Position numbers and translations under genes: made by a program. Below are positions 23,429 to 35,684 of a stretch of DNA of 64,000 nucleotides, piece by piece; the stretch's first letter is position 1; each line of letters starts with the position of its first letter. The notes beneath the pieces are model-generated. The model ran no database searches. It saw nothing but the letters and a program-made list of their open reading frames with translations, and was not told the DNA's origin. The stretch lies in the NCBI RefSeq assembly GCF_029962835.1, contig NC_080588.1, positions 62,892,001 through 62,956,000 on the forward strand, read 5' to 3'. This DNA is from Magnolia sinica (Eukaryota; Streptophyta; Magnoliopsida; Magnoliales; Magnoliaceae).

Positions 23429-23518
<90 letters not shown>
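23429..23518. repeat. compound microsatellite (TC)n(TA)n
   Basis: About 25 TC units followed by about 19 TA units. It is the mirror image of the array at 21959-22018 on the other side of the foldback element. Confidence 0.95.
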
Positions 23519-23519
<1 letters not shown>

Positions 23520-24689
23520 GAAATGGTTCTATGCGGTCCAGCTCATGGGAACTTCCCATGAGGTCGAGCAGCGTGGATCCCACCGTGATGTGTGTTGAAC
23601 ATCAACATCGTGAATTTGATGGGTCCCCTTTAAATAATGGGATATCTCAAAAATCAGCCGTATACGAAACTCAAGTGAGCCATATCATTTAAAATTATGT
23701 GAAGACATGCCTAAAAACATATAAAAGCACCTGGTGGGGCCCACCTAAAATTTGAATGCGTCTAAAACTTGGCTTGACCCTCATCCAATTGGGACACACG
23801 TAATGGATGGGCTGGATTTGTGAACCACACCTCGATGGGCCTGACAAATGATTGTGAATTTTTTAATGGGAGGGTAAACCCTCCCAACTTTTGTCTGTGG
23901 TGTGGCCCACAAAAGTCATTAGATTGAGTTTATTTTTAAGCCTGAGGCCCACCATGGAATGGTGCATCTGACTAGGGGTGCACATTGAACCGGTAGAACC
24001 GTGGAACTGGACCGGAATCGACCAAACGGTCCAGTTTGGTCCGGTTTTAGAGTGCACCGGTTCTGGTTACAAAAATCAAAGAACTGGTTACATCAGTTGG
24101 TTCTCAATTTGGGGGTATGTAAAACCGAACTAAACCGTGAACCGATCCGTAGAACCAAACTGTGGATCTGATCCGTAGAACTGAACCGTGGAACCGAACC
24201 TGGAACCGAACTTGGAACCGAACCAAGAACCCTTTGATTGTTTCCATATTTGACTCATGATTTATGGTTTATAATGCACCATTCAATTATTTTCATAAAT
24301 GTATTTTTGCACACCTTATACAATATCTAAACCATTCACCAAATAGACCACAACATGGATGGACATGGGCTAGATAATAAAATTAAACATGCAATTGGGC
24401 TGAATTATAAAAAGCTCTGAACCGTGGAATCGATCTAGAACCAAACCGGTTTTAACGGTTCGGTTCCGGTTCGGTTCTAGGGTACCAACGGTCCGGTTCC
24501 GGTTCCGAATATCCTAGAACCGTTAGGAACAATTTGGTTCCAGTTTCACCCCAAAAACGGACCATACCAACCCGTGTGCACCCCTACATCTGACTGATGG
24601 AATAAATGTTCAACACGCATCACGGTGGGGCCCACACAACTTGACCTCATGGGAAGTTCCCATGAGCTGGACCGCATAGAACCATTTCC
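23519..24689. mobile_element. foldback element with long near-perfect terminal inverted repeats
   Basis: The terminal inverted repeats (about 23519-23603 and 24607-24689) are identical for the first 47 bp, opening GGAAATGGTTCTATGCGG. They contain an internal palindrome (CATGGGAACTTCCCATG). The left end abuts a TA microsatellite and the right end a CA microsatellite, hiding any target duplication. A 614-bp hAT-type MITE has inserted inside. Without it the element would be about 0.55 kb, similar to the other foldback MITEs here. No transposase is present. Confidence 0.85.
23973..24586. mobile_element. hAT-type MITE with 8-bp target duplication, GAACCG-rich interior
   Basis: Termini are TAGGGGTGCAC on the left and GTGCACCCCTA on the right, perfect inverted repeats of 11 bp. 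The flanks carry the identical 8-mer CATCTGAC (23965-23972 and 24587-24594). An 8-bp duplication and this kind of terminus are typical of hAT elements. About 200 bp at each end is made of degenerate GAACCG/CGGTTC motifs. The middle is AT-rich. There is no transposase frame. Confidence 0.92.
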
Positions 24690-24710
24690 ACACACACACA
24701 CACACACACA
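24689..24710. repeat. (CA)n microsatellite
   Basis: About 11 CA units immediately following the terminal inverted repeat of the 23519 foldback element. Confidence 0.9.
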
Positions 24711-27700
24711 TTGTTGGAATGATAAAGTCCCTTGATATACATTGATACATCACACTCTGACAACTTAAGCTTTTAGAGTAAATGGTTATTTGACATGATA
24801 TCAAACAGGAGGTCTTATGTTTGAATTTTGAGAGCTGCAAATGATAAGAAATCAAATCAATGTAATATCAGTTTACTAGCCATCTAAGTTGGGACTCACA
24901 ATTTGGACAGTTAAATTTTAGTCAAATGCATTCTACATGTGCAATACCTGAGTGCGTGCGTATCAACCATCATACTCTTCCAGAGCACTGAATATTTTCT
25001 CTATAAATGTGCAGGGCTAGACTCAAAAAATGGTGGTGACTCCTCAACTGTTCTACATAATTGTACAGAAATCTAGACTGTTGAAATTGCTGTACCAATA
25101 GAGGATGGATCATAATTGAAAATTTGCAATCAGATGTTAATATTAATCATCAGAAATTTTCCTTTGAATTTGAGACATTTACTATCTTACTTTGAAACAT
25201 CTATTTCATACACATTAATTGGATGGTTAGGATTCAGTAGAATTTTAGAGATATACTTCATCCACAGTGGGATCCACGGTCTGGATGGTCCCAATAAATA
25301 TACATTAGCACAACATGTAAGAAGGATGAGTCACCCACCATGGTTTAAAGGGATCTTTAGGAAATGCCACCCTTAATTAGGTAGAACCATCTAAAAAAAA
25401 TTCTTTCCAGACTGCGGCCCACATTTTGAGGGGTCTATTTATTTTACCAGTTTTCATCCGATCTAAATAATAAATGTGAGCTTATTTTTTAAAATGATAA
25501 AAATACTCATAAGGGTAGTTATTATGGACCGCGATTTGGATCGTTCAAAAGTACGTGGCAGCGATCCCAAGGAGCCTATGATACTGAACAGTGATCTAGA
25601 CAGTTCAACACAAGGTGGTTAGCAATTTATATCATCCAAAAGTTTTTGGACAATGATCTAGATCATTCTAAGGTGGTGGATAATGATATAGATTATTCAA
25701 AAGTAAGTTAACAGAAATACGATGGAAAGCGGTAAAATAAATAAATCTCTCAAAATATAAATTGTAAGATCTAAAGAAATTATTTTAGATGGTTCTATCT
25801 AATTAAATAAAAAAAATGTGTGACATTTCATAAAATGCCCCTTTAAAATGGTCCGTAACTAGAATTGAAGTCTAGCCCTTGAGGGTGAAATGGATTGGGT
25901 CAAATCAAATCGAGGGGGTTTCCAGACCTCACCTGACCCAACCCAACCCATTAAAATTTAGATCACAAACCGGTTGAGCTCAAGTTAGAAAATAAAAGAA
26001 AGGAAAGAAAAAGGACCCATTTATTTATATGTCAAGTCTAGACGCCACCTGTTTATCTCATGGGTGTGGTATAAAAATTTAAGTGAATTCTCACATAAAT
26101 AATATTTTAAATATTTTAGTTGTATTGAGGTTAAAATCTAATAAGATTAAGAATACATGGTCATTTACTATCTTAGATAAACTTGAGAAGAATTTAAGAA
26201 GATAATCAAAAGGAAAATGATATTTCAGTAAACCATTTTCACCTACAGATAATCAAAGGAAATAAAAATAATCTAAATCTACAAATAGCCATCAAAAGTC
26301 ATAAGAGAATACTTAATGAAAGTGAGTATAGACTCTCATTTCTTCCATGACAGAAACAGCCGTCCAAGTCATGTTTTGTAAGACCATAGTGCATTCGTTT
26401 CATGGATGATCCTGTCCAACCCCTTCCAAATGAAACAGCCAGGTTGACATGATGCTAGAGTGATGAGAGAGGCCAAACGAACTCCTCATTTTCTGAAGAA
26501 AGTTTATTCCATTTGGATTTGAGGGGAGTCATTTGATACTCTTGCAATGTATGATGCTCGATACACGTGATGTCTGTTACTTTAATTAAGCCGAGTGAAC
26601 TATGGAGCCCACTGTCTAAGTCAGTGTCCCAAAATTAGATGGCTTAAACAATACTATAACCTCCAATTTATGGACACTTATTTATTGAAGTAGGACCATT
26701 GAATTGATTTCTAATATCTACTTTATGACACATCTAAACTAAGAAAGGGGGTAGTTTGAATTATTTGTATGCAGCTAATGCAATTTTTAAGTAACTCCTA
26801 GGTGCATGTGCTTCATCCATCATACTCTCCCAAAGTACTCAAACCTTTAAAAAAAAACCTACTTACTAGTTATCAGGTTTGCTAAATTCACACACTTTAG
26901 GATTGTACCTTTTCCACTTAGGCACCTGTAACAATGTAACAGGTGTGTGAGATCTGAGCTTCCATCGAATGAGCTACATTGTAGAAATCTTCGGGCATAA
27001 AGATAAGGCCATTTCATCTATGGTGGGGCACTATATATCCAAACATATGAATGGCTAGAAAAAATAAATAAATAAATAAATAATCTAAGCATTATTTTAA
27101 GGCCCGTGGAAAGTCAGATGTCACATATGGTCCTTTGGGGTCATATGTGGGCAACCACATGTAGTTGGGTCCCACAATTATAGGGTTGTCAATGGGCTAG
27201 GCTTGGGTCTGGCAAAATCAAAATTTTGAATAGGCTGGACTGAATAGTTCAAATTTCAAGCCGAACAACTCCAGCCCGGCCCTTTGACAGTCCTATCTTT
27301 GATAAATTTTTATTTGGAGATCTATTTTATCAATATACTTTTCTCAAATTTCAAATTCAAATTCAAATAAGAAAAAAATTGCCATAGGTTAGTACAGGTA
27401 GAGATAGAAATCAGGGATTGCTCTGAATTGATTATGTGCTCAAGAGGGCTTGACTTGTACCAATTAATAGCTACATATCCTAATGGGCTGTCATATTTTC
27501 ACCAATTCACTCGAATCCAAAGCTTAGATGGGCCACAATAGAGGGAAGAGTGTAAAATTATGTCTAAAATACTTAAATTCATATGATTTGGCCCACATGA
27601 GTGTTCGAATATCTTGATTTCAGAGAATCCATTCATCTTGACGGGTAATGTTAGAAGAGTGGTTTAGATGGCAGGTATATGTTAGGGTGGGCCCCGCACA

Positions 27701-27991
27701 CAATTTGAATAAATTTAACGGTGAGTTCCCATCTCAATCGTTTCCCATGGTGTAGCCCACTTGAGTGTTGAATCAGCCTCATTTTTTAGCCTCAGGCCAA
27801 ACACAAGATGGTGAAGTTGATGGGTGGGGTGGATCTCATCCACATTTAATCGTTTTGTCAATGTCAGCGAAAGTAACGCTCTTATATCTCTTCTATCCAT
27901 TTGAAAGCCACGATGGGGTTTTCGAAATTAAGGATAAAGAAAATTAGCAAGGAGAGAAATATGTACCGTAGAGAGGCTTGTTGTGGTAAAA
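24711..27991. other. intergenic, no gene seen
   Basis: AT-rich non-coding sequence. A possible decayed hAT-like MITE starts near 27183 ('tagggttgtcaatgggc') and ends near 27293 ('gccctttgacagtccta'), but no target duplication supports it. A 'gtgggccccgcacac' MITE-type segment lies near 27690. No protein domain was recognised. Confidence 0.5.
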
Positions 27992-29725
27992 CATAAGCTA
28001 TTGGTTTGACTTTTGCCGGTGAAATCTCAGCCATCTATCAAACCATAGTCACATTTTCAATTTCTTGGAATGCCCCTAACTTTAATTAGAAGGCCTTTTC
28101 AAATTCTCTAAATATCAAACTCAGTTGGCCAATTTGTGGTGGCAAAATTATCTAAATACCGATTGCATTATATTTTAGTATAGATTAGCTAAAGACTCTT
28201 TTTGATATGTTAATCTAAATTGTGTATTTAAATAGGATATTTTTAAAGGTTTAGTGGAGTTTGTTAGACAATTAAAAACTATGTTAGGAAGACTATAACT
28301 TGTTTATTTCACTAAGAATTATAGAGTATATAGAAAATGTGAAAGATTTGAGAGAGATCTATATAGGTCTTAAAAGATACACATATTTAAAAAAATAAAA
28401 ATAAAAAACCAGTGTTACCATTATGACGAAACAAGAAGTAACATGTGCCAACAAAACAACTAATAGCTTAAGGCAAGAAGACATTTTTATTGTCCTGTGG
28501 GATATAAAACATAGCCACTTTCAACATTTAAGGAATAATTTAGTGACACATTTGGTGGCTTGGATTTCAACTATTGCTCTTCTGATAGATATACATTTAT
28601 GGTGGTTGGAAATTCAACCTTGTTCTTTCATTAGCTATACATGTTTTGAAAGCAAAGAAAAAAAAAGAGTCTAATGCAATTGCTAACAAGTCCCATCCAT
28701 ATGCACAACAATAACAAATCCAATCCAAATACCAAACATGATAACATGTTGGATCTAAACGACTAACATAAAAATAAGCCCAATCCAAAAACTTGATATA
28801 AACCAAAACACATCTTATCAAAAGACTTCTTAAAAAGAAAACGCATAGTTCAAAGTGTACACACTTATATATAAAGGTCTACTAGAGTTGATTTTGAGTG
28901 ATCTTAGGTCTGATCCATGGAATTTGACATCTAGACCATGGTTGTGATCGAGAGGAGATTTCAAAACCCTAACAAGGCACCGCTTTCGATTCATCAAATG
29001 TCGTTGGTGGAGAGATGACAGAAGTCACATGCCTAAACAGAACAGAGACATCATTGTTAATGATGGTCTCTTCCCGACAACAATAGGGCTCTAAGTGTGA
29101 TCTCCACCTTCCGCATCTGGTTTTCCCTCTTTTCTTATTTTAATAGGTTTTGAGAAATCCTCCGAGACCATTATGCTGACATTAATGGCGGCCCAAGTCG
29201 GCACCGTAGCTAGAAGTCGAAAGAGGGTTGAGTTGCTTGCACCATAAGGGTTGCCAATTAGTACTCCAGCAACTAGAATTCTTAATGGAGTTTTGTCCCC
29301 TGTAATTCGCTGGAATCCGGCTACCCCTTGTCAAGATCTTAAACAAATAGATCTATTAACCATGTGTTGGGAAACGCACAGAAGCAAACCCAAATTCAAA
29401 TTAACAAAGCGAAATCAAACGCAAACAAAATCACATAGAGAACACATGAATTTTACATTTAAAAACCCTCACGAAAAAAAAAACCACGGCACAAAGTGAC
29501 AAGCAATCTACTATGAAATGATATTATAAGAGATGAATGGACTTACTGATCCGAACAACCCAAAAATCTCTTATCAAAACCCTAGCTTTGCTCTTAAACA
29601 CCTTAGGACGTCTTAACATTAACTTAGAATACACTAATCCTAATTACACCTGATATATATATACTATCACAACCAAAATTAAAAATAAATAGCGCACTTA
29701 TGCAATTCCACGTGCGTCATTGAAG
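27992..29725 (-). repeat. direct duplication copy 1 (copia LTR plus flank)
   Basis: Aligns along its length with 30204-33685 once a nested insertion is removed. Both start at 'cataagct.ttggtt' and run through 'cacattttcaatttcttgg', 'gttggatctaaacgactaac' and 'ccatgtgttggg'. Copy 2 has about 125 extra bases near 30600-30720. It includes an LTR-like block at 29365-29853 oriented on the minus strand. Confidence 0.85.
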
Positions 29726-29853
29726 AGACTTTCGATGGCATCAACAACCACCGAAGACCAATCGATGACATCAAAGACACCTTCGATGGCATCGATAAAC
29801 CATATCTCAATTAGATTGAAGACATCTTGACATGCACCAAACTAACACCAACA
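29365..29853 (-). repeat. copia LTR-like block, minus strand
   Basis: Bounded by TGTTGGGAAACG and CTAACACCAACA on the + strand (TG...CA). On the minus strand a decayed primer-site-like sequence follows its end ('ggttaatagatctattt' against the usual TGGTATCAGAGC). Its outer edge runs directly into protease-coding sequence. Confidence 0.65.
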
Positions 29854-30195
29854 ATCTTACACGCAATGTCATTATCCATAAATAACATTCGCTAGAACTC
29901 GTGAGCCAATCTCGTCGAAAAGTCATGTAGTATGAGGCCCCCATATCCAAAACTCACTTGTTGTTGAGGTACCCAGATTTGGATGCAGTTAGAACATCAC
30001 CACCATCAACTTCCTCACCGGATTCCACTACGTTGGCTTCTTTCAACGTATTATCAGACTTCTCTCCCTTCCGTGCCTTGGGATTCTAACAATCATTCTC
30101 CATGTGCCTTGTCATTCCACAATTCTAATACTTCATCTTGTCATTCCCTTTTGATTTGGATTTAGATCGAGAATTTTCCTTCTCCCGTTAAGAAT
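29854..30195 (-). pseudogene. copia Gag zinc-knuckle/protease fragment
   Basis: On the minus strand one frame reads an Arg/Ser/Lys-rich block and a decayed zinc knuckle ('NCGMTRHMENDC', with the first Cys lost and an in-frame stop). After a linker comes the protease motif 'VLDMGASYYMT', where the catalytic D-S-G is now D-M-G. The frame runs to 'NDIACKIVGV' and then merges with the LTR block. It is related to the + strand copia element at 54410. There is no functional product. Confidence 0.8.
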
Positions 30196-30203
30196 TCCTT
30201 CCC

Positions 30204-33200
30204 CATAAGCTGTTGGTTGGCTTTTGCAGGTGAAATCTAAGCCATCTATCAGAGCATAGTCACATTTTCAATTTCTTGGAATACCCCTAACTTTAATTAG
30301 AAGGCCTTTTCAAATTCTCTAAATATCAAACACAGTAGACCAATTTGAGATGGCAAAAATATCCAAATGCCGATTGCATTATATTTTAGAATAACTTACC
30401 TAAAGACTTTTTTGGAATGTTAATCTAAATTGTGTGTTTAAATAGGATATTTTTAAAGGTTCGGTGGAGTTTGTTAGATTACAAAATATTATGTTACGAA
30501 GACTATAACTTGTTCACTAATAATTATAACATATATAGAAAATGTGAAAGATTTGTGAGAGATCTATATATGTCTTAAAAGATACATATCTTAGAAAAAA
30601 GAAAAAAATATATATCTTAATTTAGGAAGAGTGTCCATAAAATTTATAATATCATTACGGAAGGTGCTCTAAGAGAAATAGTTTGAGTTTGAAAATTATA
30701 GTAAATATTTATTCAAAAAAAAATAATGGTAACATAATAACGAAATGAGAAGTAACATGTGGCAACAAAACAACTAATAGCATAAGGCAAGTAGACATTT
30801 TTATTGTCTTGTGGGATGTAAAACATGGTCACTTTCAACAACTAGGGAATAATTCAGTGAAACATTTGGTGGCTTGGATTTCAATTTTTGCTCTTTTGAT
30901 GGATATACATTTAAGGTGGTTGAAAATTCAACCTTGTTCTTTCATTAGCTATACATGTTTCGAAAGTAAAGGAAAAAAAAAAGTCCAATGCAATCCCTTG
31001 TAACACCAACAAGTTCCATCCATATGCCCAACAATAACAAGTCCAGTCCAAACACTAAACATGATAATAAGTTGGATCTAAACGACTAACATAAAAATAA
31101 GCCTGATCCAAAAGCTTCATATAAACCAAAAACACATCTTATCAAAAGACTTGTTAAAAAAGAAAATGCATAGTTCAAAGTGTACACACTTATAAATAAA
31201 GGTACTACTCTACTAGAGTTGATTTTGAGTGATCTTAGGTTTGATCCATGGAATCTGACATCTAGACCATGGTTGCGATTGAGAGGAGATTTCAAAACCC
31301 TAACAGGGCACCACTTTTGATTCATCAAATGTTGTTGGTGGAGAGATGATAGAAGTCACATGCCTAAACATAACAGAGACATTGTTGTTAATGACGGTCT
31401 CTTCCCGACAACAATAAGGCTCTTAAGTGCGAGCTCCATCTTCCGCATCTGGTTTCCCCTCTTTTTTATTTCAATAGGTTTTGAGAAATCCTTCGAGGCC
31501 ATTATGCTGACATTAATGGCTGCCCAAGCTGGCACCGTAACTGGAAGTTGGAAGAGGGTTGACTTGCTTGCACCATAAGGATTGCCAATCAGTACTCCAG
31601 CAACTAGAATTCTCAATGAGGTTTTATCCTTTGTAATTCACTGGAATCCGGCTACCCTTTATCGAGATCTTAAATGAATAGCGTTATCAAACATGTGTTG
31701 GGGGATCGTGCATAAGCAAACCCAAATTCAATCAAACAAGGCGAAATCAAACGTAAATAAAAGTATGTATTGTAATACCCCGATTTTTAAAACTCGAGTG
31801 CGAGACTCATTTTTCAGAAATCCGGGAGTTTTTAAATTAGAGAACCAGCGGAATGTAAACTCAGAATGCGATAGCAAAAGAAGCATATATAATCACGTGA
31901 ACCTAAATATCTGACCCGCTCAGCTGGGGGTCTTAGTTACAAAAATTCCATAAGTCCAAAGTACCAAACCACTGAAATTAAAGTATCAAACTACTGATTA
32001 ACTTTAAAATATGCCGCTGCTTCCTAATGCGGCTCGTCCTCATAATACTCCTCCTCGAGCTCCATTGTGGCATCATTAAGGCCGACACTGACACCCTCTG
32101 CATCTGTCCCCACATCTTCTGTACAGTTGGATAGTTGATGGATGAGTGGCCAGCTCAGTATGAATTTCCCTCAAGATTACACATCTCTGCCTTAGCAAAC
32201 TTAGTTAAAAAGAAAACAAACAGCAATCCAAAACAGGCAATATGCAATCTTATTAGATGTATGGATGCATGAATGCACATCAGCCTGGGGATGCACATCC
32301 AACCGGACTTGGGCTCGTCACCCATGCAATCATCGACCTGGGAATGATCATCCAGTCGGACAAGGGTCGATAGTCGATGGTTTGGGAGCTAGCGAAATGA
32401 TACCCCAACAACTCTAGGGCACGTGCTACAGCATCCAGAATAGTCATCCATCATTGCCAATATGCTATGAATGCATGATTAGCCAGCTGTTATTGATCCA
32501 GTTACAATCAGCCAATTTAAGTAACTCAATGGTCATTATGGGGGGCTCGTCACCCAGCGTAGGCCGACAGCTCGAGCATAGTGTCCCATTACCACTATCC
32601 TCAGCTCATGAGGTCATCCACCTTGGGTTGTTTTAATATGATATCTTGATCAAAATGACACCAGTTCAAGGTTCCTATTTCCCACACATTTGTCTAATTA
32701 CATCCCAAGTATGGCTTGCATACAATCATGGAATCCTCCATGTGTAGTAACAAAAGGTTATGTACAGAGGCAAATTATGTTAACATGTGACAACATATGA
32801 CTTCAAATAAGGCATGTAAGGAAGCATCATGAGTTGATAACTGCTGAGGATATATTACCAAATCATGTGAATAGTGAACTTTGTTCAAGGATTATCTAAT
32901 ACATGAGCCTATCAGATAGGGAAAGCAAGTATCACAGTAATAGTAATCTAGTGCAAACTAGGTTTAGCTAATTTAGAAATGAAAAGCCTAAGGGAAAAGT
33001 CATCACCTATATGATAGTGTTCACGAACATGGTCTGAGTTTCCTTGTGGCCCGGGGTCACTCAAAGGATTTCCTAAAAATTACAGTTTACGCTTGTCAGG
33101 TATTTCTACGGCTTTGAACAAAACTTCAAAGGAATGTAACAACAAGGCCCTATAGGCTTTCCATCTTATTCACCCAAGTAGGGTAGCCCACTGGGCTCAC

Positions 33201-33685
33201 CACTATAGGCCGAACTGGGCCCAATTTGGCCCTAGGTGTTGGGTTCGACTCGGTTCACTTGGATCGTGGTGGTTGGATTCATCGTCGAACAGGAGCTCCG
33301 ACCTACACGTATAAAGTTTAAGTTTAATCGTCTCAAATCCCTATAACTGGGTTTTCAGAGGTAACACCCGAGTACCGGAGGTACAGGGTATTGCATGTAA
33401 AGAACACACGAATTTTACATTGAAAAACCCTCACGGGAAGGAACCATGACACAAAGCGATAAACAATCCACTATGAAAGAATATTACAAGAGATGGATGG
33501 ACTTACTGATTCGATCGAACAACCTAAAAACCTTTTATCAAAATCCTAACTTTGCTCTTCAACACCTTAAGAACGTCTTAACATTCACTTAGAATACATT
33601 AATCCTGATTACACCTGATATATAAATTATCACACCGAAATTAGAAACAAATCGTGCACTTATGCAATTCTGTGTGCGTCATTGA
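30204..33685 (-). repeat. direct duplication copy 2, interrupted by an LTR-like insertion
   Basis: Second copy of the block at 27992-29725, in the same orientation. Its LTR-like part starts at 31696 (TGTTGGGGG) and is split by the insertion at 31771-33395. It resumes at 33396 with 'gtaaagaacacacgaatttt', where copy 1 has 'agagaacacatgaatttt'. The 70-86-residue open frames here are conserved between copies only as DNA and match no protein family I know. Confidence 0.85.
31771..33395. mobile_element. nested LTR-like insertion, probable solo LTR (family B), 1.6 kb
   Basis: Starts TGTAATACCCCG and ends GGGTATTGCA, with TG...CA termini and a 10-bp imperfect inverted repeat. Flanks are TGTAT (31766-31770) and TGTAA (33396-33400), a 5-bp duplication with one change. 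Removing it restores base-for-base alignment with copy 1 at about 29434-29438, which is an empty site. No coding domain or internal LTR pair was found. A solo LTR is likeliest; a short non-autonomous LTR element is possible. Confidence 0.83.
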
Positions 33686-33720
33686 TGTGACCGTTTTCAT
33701 TGGATCAACAGTCCACTGAA

Positions 33721-35684
33721 TATCGGCGATGCAGAGTACAACATTCATTAATTACAATAGTCATCCATTCAACATTCATCCATTTTAACATTCATCACAT
33801 CATTCATTATAACATTATTCAATTTCAAAATTAATCAATTACAACATTCATCCATTATAAAAATGTATTCCTTTTATAAACTCTCATCATTCGTACCTAA
33901 CTAAAAATAATTATAAAGGAAACAACGTATCCTTTCCATTTCACAAACTTCCACCATTCATTAAAAAAAAAACAATAACTATAAAGGGAATCACCATACC
34001 CTCCTCCTTTTCACAAACTCCCATTATTGATATCCACCAACAAAAATAAAAATAACACACAAAAAGATACTATTATCCTAACATAAACTTACCTTTGGGT
34101 GTTATAACTTCTATATCGTAGAGTGTTGCCGAAAATCTTTTTTAAAAAACCCTCATTTTTCTGCCTGGAGATTGTACTGAGTTTCGTTAGAGCTTCGCGA
34201 GAGATTATCGTGGCCCCTGAGAATATGGTGGAACTTTGTACAACTACCAACTGTCATGGAACCTTTGGGAAAAAAAAAACAAGGAAAGAAGAATGAAATG
34301 GGCAGATAGCTTTTATGTGGCGGCGCCCTACCTTAAGAACCCATCAGACATCTTATGTAGGACTCACTAGCTTGTCATGAAGCAAATTCAACCCTTCCAA
34401 ATCAAAGGGGTTTTAATTTCATGTCATCGGCCCAAGTTTGAGGGCAAAAATTATCATGGATGGATCACATTAGAGGAAACTGTTCAAAATTAACAAACAA
34501 CACTAATGCTATTATGGGCCATATAGAGCTTCATAAGAAAATTGAAAAACACCATTATGTGGCTCACAACTATCTAATTAAAATGAACAGATTAGATCGC
34601 CCAATAAGTAAGCCCAATCCTTATTTTAGTAGGGCCACACTCACATTTTGAATTAAAAAACATCCAACTCCCTAGGCATGCAACCGTTGTGCTAACAAAA
34701 GTAGGGTTGTAAATGATCGGGTTTAGCCAAAACCAAACCCATCCATTTACTAAATGGGCATGGGTCTAAATTTTAGACCCAAATCCTTTCATTAAATAGG
34801 CGGGTCTAGGTTAGGTCTGAGTCAACCCCATCAAAACCATCTATAAATGAGTCTGGGTTTGATAGAAGAAGATCAACTCAAACCCGTTTATAAATGGGCC
34901 GGGTCTAACGTGTATTGTTAAGTGATATCCAGAACCTGAACCAGGCCTACTTATAAACAGGTTTAACAATTCTGGTTGGATCTAAAGGGCCTGGGTCATC
35001 TTGATTTTATATCAAAATTAATAAATGACAATTAATAATAAAAAATAAATTTAGCAAATTCTTATAATAACAAAAATGCAAATAATGACGCATGTGAAGG
35101 TCAGAATAATAGAGATGGTTATCTTTACTTGATTAATTGTTCCACTTTGGCCATGGTACATAGTCTCTATGAACTTTCCTTTATGTGGGTTCTATCTTAA
35201 ATTTTGATGCAAGCCTTATACATAAACTTAAAAGTATCTTCAAATATCAATTAAAGAAAAATATTTATAAAAGTTAAAATTTTAAGAAATAAAATCAATA
35301 ATTTGAAATTTTAAACAAGATATATATCTTATGATTCAACTCTAAACCAATCCTCTAACTCATTGCAATGATTATCCACTTCTATCATATCAATGTCTGA
35401 CAAAAAATGAGGCAAATCTAGAATTCAGGTGGGCCACACAAGAGGGAAAAGTGTGGAAAGAAATGCCCACCTTTAAAGCCTTCATGGGGTCCACCTTGAT
35501 GTTTATATGCCATCTAAACCGTTTATACGGTCACATGTATTGGGATGAAAACACAAAAAACTTAGCCTGATATAAAACTTATGTAGCCATACGATTGTTT
35601 CAATGATGGTCATTCAATGCCCACTGTTTCCTCTCGCATGTCCCACTTGAGTTTTTGATCCATCTCATTTTTGGACTCATGTCC
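33721..35684. other. intergenic, no gene seen
   Basis: Contains a diffuse 'cattcatccattataaca' repeat at about 33750-33870. A GGGTC/GACCC degenerate patch at about 34704-35000 starts 'tagggttgtaaatgatcggg' like a hAT-type MITE end. Foldback-MITE debris lies at about 35430-35680. No protein domain was seen. Confidence 0.5.

Larger units (their letters stand above)
22017..23433. mobile_element. composite foldback element with GAGTCGG-type arms
   Basis: The left arm starts AGCTGGGCATCGGACC and continues as degenerate CGAGTCGGA/CCGATCC motifs to about 22225. The right arm (about 23228-23430) is the same material inverted, ending 'ttttgcccaactc'. The terminal motif matches the hAT-type MITE at 48092 (TAGAGTTGGGCATCG). 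The interior holds MITE copies related to 8514-9133. Target duplications cannot be read because both ends run into GA/TC microsatellites. Confidence 0.65.

Noticed and set aside
27183-27295. Possible hAT-type MITE (tagggttgtcaatgggc ... gccctttgacagtccta)
   Set aside because: The ends are plausibly inverted, but the flanking 8-mers (cacaatta and tctttgat) do not match, so insertion is unproven.
29983-30165. + strand His-rich 60-residue frame
   Set aside because: It is the antisense of the copia zinc-knuckle/protease fragment on the minus strand.
31356-31616. 86-residue minus-strand frame, duplicated at about 29050-29300
   Set aside because: Present in both direct copies but broken in copy 1 and without a recognisable domain. 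It is better explained as part of the duplicated repeat.
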